64,000 nt of DNA from Gracilimonas mengyeensis (GTDB taxonomy: Bacteria; Bacteroidota; Rhodothermia; Balneolales; Balneolaceae). Every line of letters begins with the position of its first letter. Position 1 is the first letter of the stretch. The stretch is taken from contig NZ_FXTP01000010.1 in the NCBI RefSeq assembly GCF_900182705.1, forward strand, positions 62,001 to 126,000, in the 5' to 3' direction. A model generated the notes under the pieces. It was given only the letters and a program-made list of their open reading frames with translations, had not been told where the DNA came from and did no database searches. Below are positions 60,612-64,000 of this stretch, in pieces. A program made the position numbers and the translations under genes.

Positions 60612-62657
60612 ATGAGTGACAAAAAAATCACACCATTCATTTCTCCGGAAGATGATCTACCGCAAATTACTTTCAAAGCCGTTGTTTTAGGCTTTATATT
60701 ATCCGCAATATTGGCTGGGGCCAATGCTTACCTGGGGCTTAAAGTTGGGATGACGGTTTCGGCCTCTATACCTGCGGCTGTGATTTCGATGGCGGTGCTG
60801 AAACTTTTTAAAGAGTCCAATATCCTGGAAAACAACATCGTGCAAACAGCCGCATCGGCAGGGGAGTCGTTGGCCGCCGGGGTAATCTTCACCTTGCCCG
60901 CACTCATATTGCTCAAATACTGGCTCGATTTTCCTTTTATGGAAACAGCCGCTATTGCCATGTTCGGCGGAATTTTAGGTGTACTTTTTACCATCCCCCT
61001 ACGCCGGGCGCTGATTGTTGAAAGTGACCTGCAATTTCCGGAAGGCGTTGCTACGGGAGAGGTGTTAAAAGCCGGTACCGAAGGCGGGGCCGGGGTAAAA
61101 ACGATTATACAGGCAGGTTTGGCGGCAGCGGCTTTTAAGTTGAGCCAAACGGGGTTGAAAATATTTGCGAGTTCTGTAGGCGGTTCGGTTAAAGCCGGGA
61201 AATCTATTTTTGGGATGGGTGCCGATTTGTCGGTAGCCTTGCTTGCCGTAGGGTACATCGTGGGCCTTAATATCGCCGTTCTCATTTTTGCCGGGGGATT
61301 GATCTCCTGGTTGTTTGGGATCCCTATCTATATGGCGGTTAGTAGTCCTGAGGAAATTTCAGCTATTGTGGGAGCCGCCGAAGGCTACGATGCCGCACTG
61401 GCGATCTGGAGCCAGAAAATCCGCTATCTCGGGGTAGGTGCGATGGTTGTGGGTGGTGTCTGGGCGCTGATATCTTTGGCCAAGCCGCTGGTTGACGGAG
61501 TAAAGTCATCGATGGCTGCGGTAAAAGAATTGAAGAGAGGCGGAGGAGGAAACATCCCCCGAACCGAAATGGATACGCCCATCAATATTGTAGGAATGGG
61601 CATTATTGGTTTAGCGATTCCTATTTTCATCGTGTTTATGTATGTGATTGATATTGAGCACCTGGCGGTAAGCAGTGGGGCCTATTGGGGAGCGATTACT
61701 TTTGGTGTGGTATTCTCCTTGTTCGCCGGATTCCTGTTTTCTTCGGTAGCCGGGTATATGGCCGGTTTGGTGGGATCGTCAAATAACCCTATTTCCGGTG
61801 TGACGATTGCAACGGTATTGGCCACTTCTTTGTGTTTGTTGGCAATCTTGGGCAGTCAGGTTGATTTTGCTGCAGATATGGAAAAAGCGACTACAGCGGC
61901 TGCCGCAGCTATTATTGTGGGCGCTATGATTGCTTGTGCCGCAGCTCTGGCCGGAGATAACCTGCAAGATTTAAAAGCTGGACAACTGGTAGGTGCCACA
62001 CCCTACAAACAGCAAATTATGCAGGTGGTTGGTGTAGTGGCCGCTGCCTTAGTGATTGCTCCTATTTTGAGTTTACTCTTTAACGCGTATGGCCTTGGTG
62101 GCGTGTTTCCGCGAGAAGGAATGAATCCCGAAGAGATGCTCACCGCTCCACAGGCTACACTCATGCAATCGGTTGCAGAAGGTGTTTTTGCGAGAAACCT
62201 GGAATGGTCGATGATTATTATTGGCGGGCTGATTGCAGTGGCGATCATCATTATGGATGAAATTCTAAAAAGAAAAGGCAGCGAATTCCGTACGCCGGTT
62301 CTGGCAGTTGCTGTGGGGATTTACTTGCCGGTTGAGTTATCAGTTCCCATCTTTTTAGGGGGAATGATTGCCTGGGGAGCAGCGAAGGTGGTCAGGAGTC
62401 GTGCAGTTGCTAAGGGAGATAATCCCGAAGAAGCCGAGACCAATGCGGAACGTAAGGGACTATTGTTTTCTTCCGGCTTGATTACCGGGGAGGCCTTAAT
62501 TGGTATTATTCTGGCGATCCCATTTGCACTCTTTGAAAGCACCGATGCCCTTAGAATTATGCCCGAGGGATTAGGATGGTTAACCAGCTTGTTAGGTGCC
62601 GGTGCGGCAGTATGCTTTATGATATGGTTATACAAGGTAGCCGTTAAGAAAGACTAA
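60612..62657 (+). CDS. OPT-family oligopeptide/metal-chelate transporter
   Basis: 681 residues with about 14-16 membrane segments. The N-terminal block ITFKAVVLGFILSAILAGANAYLGLKVGMTVSASIPAAVISMAVL and FPEGVATGEVLKAGTEGG are the OPT signatures of the prokaryotic branch. Members import oligopeptides or siderophore-like metal complexes by cation symport; the substrate is not predictable here. Ends at a strong terminator shared with the convergent amidohydrolase. Confidence 0.92.
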   Translation: MSDKKITPFISPEDDLPQITFKAVVLGFILSAILAGANAYLGLKVGMTVSASIPAAVISMAVLKLFKESNILENNIVQTAASAGESLAAGVIFTLPALILLKYWLDFPFMETAAIAMFGGILGVLFTIPLRRALIVESDLQFPEGVATGEVLKAGTEGGAGVKTIIQAGLAAAAFKLSQTGLKIFASSVGGSVKAGKSIFGMGADLSVALLAVGYIVGLNIAVLIFAGGLISWLFGIPIYMAVSSPEEISAIVGAAEGYDAALAIWSQKIRYLGVGAMVVGGVWALISLAKPLVDGVKSSMAAVKELKRGGGGNIPRTEMDTPINIVGMGIIGLAIPIFIVFMYVIDIEHLAVSSGAYWGAITFGVVFSLFAGFLFSSVAGYMAGLVGSSNNPISGVTIATVLATSLCLLAILGSQVDFAADMEKATTAAAAAIIVGAMIACAAALAGDNLQDLKAGQLVGATPYKQQIMQVVGVVAAALVIAPILSLLFNAYGLGGVFPREGMNPEEMLTAPQATLMQSVAEGVFARNLEWSMIIIGGLIAVAIIIMDEILKRKGSEFRTPVLAVAVGIYLPVELSVPIFLGGMIAWGAAKVVRSRAVAKGDNPEEAETNAERKGLLFSSGLITGEALIGIILAIPFALFESTDALRIMPEGLGWLTSLLGAGAAVCFMIWLYKVAVKKD

Positions 62658-62690
62658 CCGCTCTACCTATTTTGATAGTATGGAAATAAA

Positions 62691-62725
62691 AAGGTTCAGG
62701 TGTTTAACTACCTGAACCTTTTTTT
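62691..62725. terminator. Bidirectional terminator between OPT and amidohydrolase genes
   Basis: AAGGTTCAGG (62691-62700) pairs perfectly with CCTGAACCTT (62711-62720) around ten bases, with a T tract on the plus strand (62719-62725) and A residues before the stem, which serve as a T run for the minus strand. Confidence 0.93.
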
Positions 62726-62751
62726 ATACCGTTAATATTTGGGCAGGAGTA

Positions 62752-64000
62752 TTAGTGCCTTCCAAAGCAGGTGCACTGCAGTCCGGCCGGGGCAATAGGA
62801 TTGGCGTGCCAGTCAAAGCGTTTGTCGTAGCCATCACGCTCCCACCAGAAGGGTAGCCGTTCTTGTGGCTGGTTGCCTACTTCATTCATGGTAGTGGCAT
62901 CAAATAAGCGCCCGTTAACCATGGTGTACACTACAGAATCAGTGTTGCGGATATTTTCCAACGGGTTCTTATCCAAAACTACCAGATCAGCCAGCTTGCC
63001 TTCTTCTAGGGACCCGATTTCATGATCCATACCCAGGTAATGAGCTCCGTTTATAGTTGCAACGCGGAGAGCTTCCATGTTACTCATGCCACCTTGCTCA
63101 AACATCCAAAGCTCCCAGTGAGCGCCAAGACCCTGTAACTGCCCGTGCGCGCCAAGGTTTACTTTAACGCCGGCATCGGCCAGTTTTTTATCAGATTCGG
63201 CGGTAAGGATGTGCCCATTCTCATATTCTTCATCGGGAATCATCGTGCGGTGGCGGGAACGCGGATCAATCACACTGCGTGGGGTAAAAGTTAGCAGACG
63301 TTCGTTTTCCCACACATTGTTTTTTTGATACCAGTAATATTCGCCGCTCATGCTTCCATAATTCACTACATGAGTTGGCGTGTAGCCGGTTTCACTGGCT
63401 GCCCATAATTCAACCACATCATTATACAGAGGCGCTACCGGAATATTATGCTCGATACCGGTATGACCGTCTAAAATCATACTCATGTTATGAGTGAAGA
63501 AAGAGCCTCCTTCGGGCATCACCATCATTTCCAGTTCTTTGGCTGCTTTGATGATCTGTTGCCGCTGATTTCTTCTGGGTTGATTATAACTCTTCACAGA
63601 AAAAGCACCCCAGGCTTTGGTTCGTTTCAAAGCGAACAGTGCATCATCATAACTATTGATTTCGGTTTTGATGGAACCATCGGCCCCGTACAAAATCACC
63701 CCGGTAGAAAAAACGCGCGGGCCTACCATATTGCCTGCTTTAATGGCTTCGGAGTGGGAGAATATCATCTCAGAGTTGGAAGATGGGTCGTGAACGGTTG
63801 TGACCCCATACGCCAGGTTGGCAAAGTACTCCCATTGCTGTTGAGGACTAATCCCCAAGCGAAAGTTACCCACGTGTGCATGCACATCTACCAGTCCGGG
63901 AATGATGGTTTTGCCACTGGCATCAATGACTTTGGCTCCTTCAGGGATTGTCACATCGGTACCTATGGTAGCAATGCGATTCCCTTCCACCACAATGGTA
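62752..64000 (-). CDS. Amidohydrolase-family protein (5' end outside window)
   Basis: At least 416 residues; the frame is open through base 64000 (TIVVEGNRIATIG precedes the first listed residue), so the true N-terminus lies further right. Metal-dependent hydrolase fold: IIPGLVDVHAHVGN (His-x-His), Lys in AFSVKSYNQPRRNQRQQI, His in GIEHNIPVAPLYND, and the closing EIGSLEEGKLADLVVLDKNPLENI. Related Bacteroidota proteins carry an N-terminal TolB-like propeller and a signal peptide, which could lie outside the window. The substrate is unknown. Confidence 0.88.
   Translation of the reverse strand, partial: TIVVEGNRIATIGTDVTIPEGAKVIDASGKTIIPGLVDVHAHVGNFRLGISPQQQWEYFANLAYGVTTVHDPSSNSEMIFSHSEAIKAGNMVGPRVFSTGVILYGADGSIKTEINSYDDALFALKRTKAWGAFSVKSYNQPRRNQRQQIIKAAKELEMMVMPEGGSFFTHNMSMILDGHTGIEHNIPVAPLYNDVVELWAASETGYTPTHVVNYGSMSGEYYWYQKNNVWENERLLTFTPRSVIDPRSRHRTMIPDEEYENGHILTAESDKKLADAGVKVNLGAHGQLQGLGAHWELWMFEQGGMSNMEALRVATINGAHYLGMDHEIGSLEEGKLADLVVLDKNPLENIRNTDSVVYTMVNGRLFDATTMNEVGNQPQERLPFWWERDGYDKRFDWHANPIAPAGLQCTCFGRH

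Overview
The window is bacterial chromosome, most probably from the Bacteroidota/Balneolota side (Balneola/Gracilimonas-like). The evidence is: a surface protein ending in a YPNPFNP-type C-terminal secretion signal (49851-51740); promoter boxes of the Bacteroidota form TAnnTTTG in front of both tRNA genes; DUF3078, DUF2851 and FeoB-associated Cys-rich proteins; an NVEAL-like peptide beside a 6-bladed beta-propeller; and a dcw cluster without murF. The assignment is inferred from gene content only. No rRNA, CRISPR array, prophage or intact insertion sequence is seen.

Layout. 1-10394 (minus) is the division and cell wall (dcw) cluster, read mraZ-rsmH-ftsL-ftsI-murE-mraY-murD-ftsW-murG, with MraZ boxes upstream and an inverted-repeat element between murD and ftsW. 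10847-12415 (plus) holds an MltB-like lytic transglycosylase and a metzincin-like lipoprotein. 12474-25435 (minus) holds a TlpA-like protein, a GNAT acetyltransferase, umuDC, a DinB-fold protein, CorA, an OmpA lipoprotein, an orphan chemoreceptor and a YbbAP-type ABC exporter. A 950-bp repeat-filled gap separates this from the divergent tesA-like esterase and a zinc alcohol dehydrogenase.

28319-32165 is an A+T-rich accessory island: AraC-type HTH protein, NVEAL-like Cys-containing precursor peptide, hairpin, 6-bladed beta-propeller, thioredoxin-fold protein, a dedicated signal peptidase I and two small unknown proteins. It looks like a cassette for making and maturing an exported peptide and is the best candidate here for a poorly described system.

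32156-46509 is mostly housekeeping: PLP decarboxylase, DUF3078, PyrR-like protein, YtxH, DUF2851, tRNA-Gln, prs, rplY, pth, a K+-dependent-type membrane pyrophosphatase, the feoA-feoA-feoB iron uptake operon, pyrF and rnhA. 46671-64000 holds an orphan PAS histidine kinase, tsaD, a 13-repeat BspA-like surface protein, a broken ParE-type toxin with an intact antitoxin, an esterase, hsp20-dnaK, a PIN-PhoH protein, mscL, tRNA-Pro, an OPT transporter and a partial amidohydrolase.

Three signals stand out. (1) The island peptide has an A-x-A site about 20 residues beyond its membrane segment and lies beside its own leader peptidase. (2) The UmuD homologue aligns without gaps to E. coli UmuD, but both residues of the Ser-Lys dyad are replaced (Ala63, Arg100), while UmuC looks intact. 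(3) TGGGN boxes at roughly 10-bp spacing lie on both arms of the mraZ/mltB intergenic region. In addition, several families of structured intergenic repeats recur at least three times each in the non-coding gaps.
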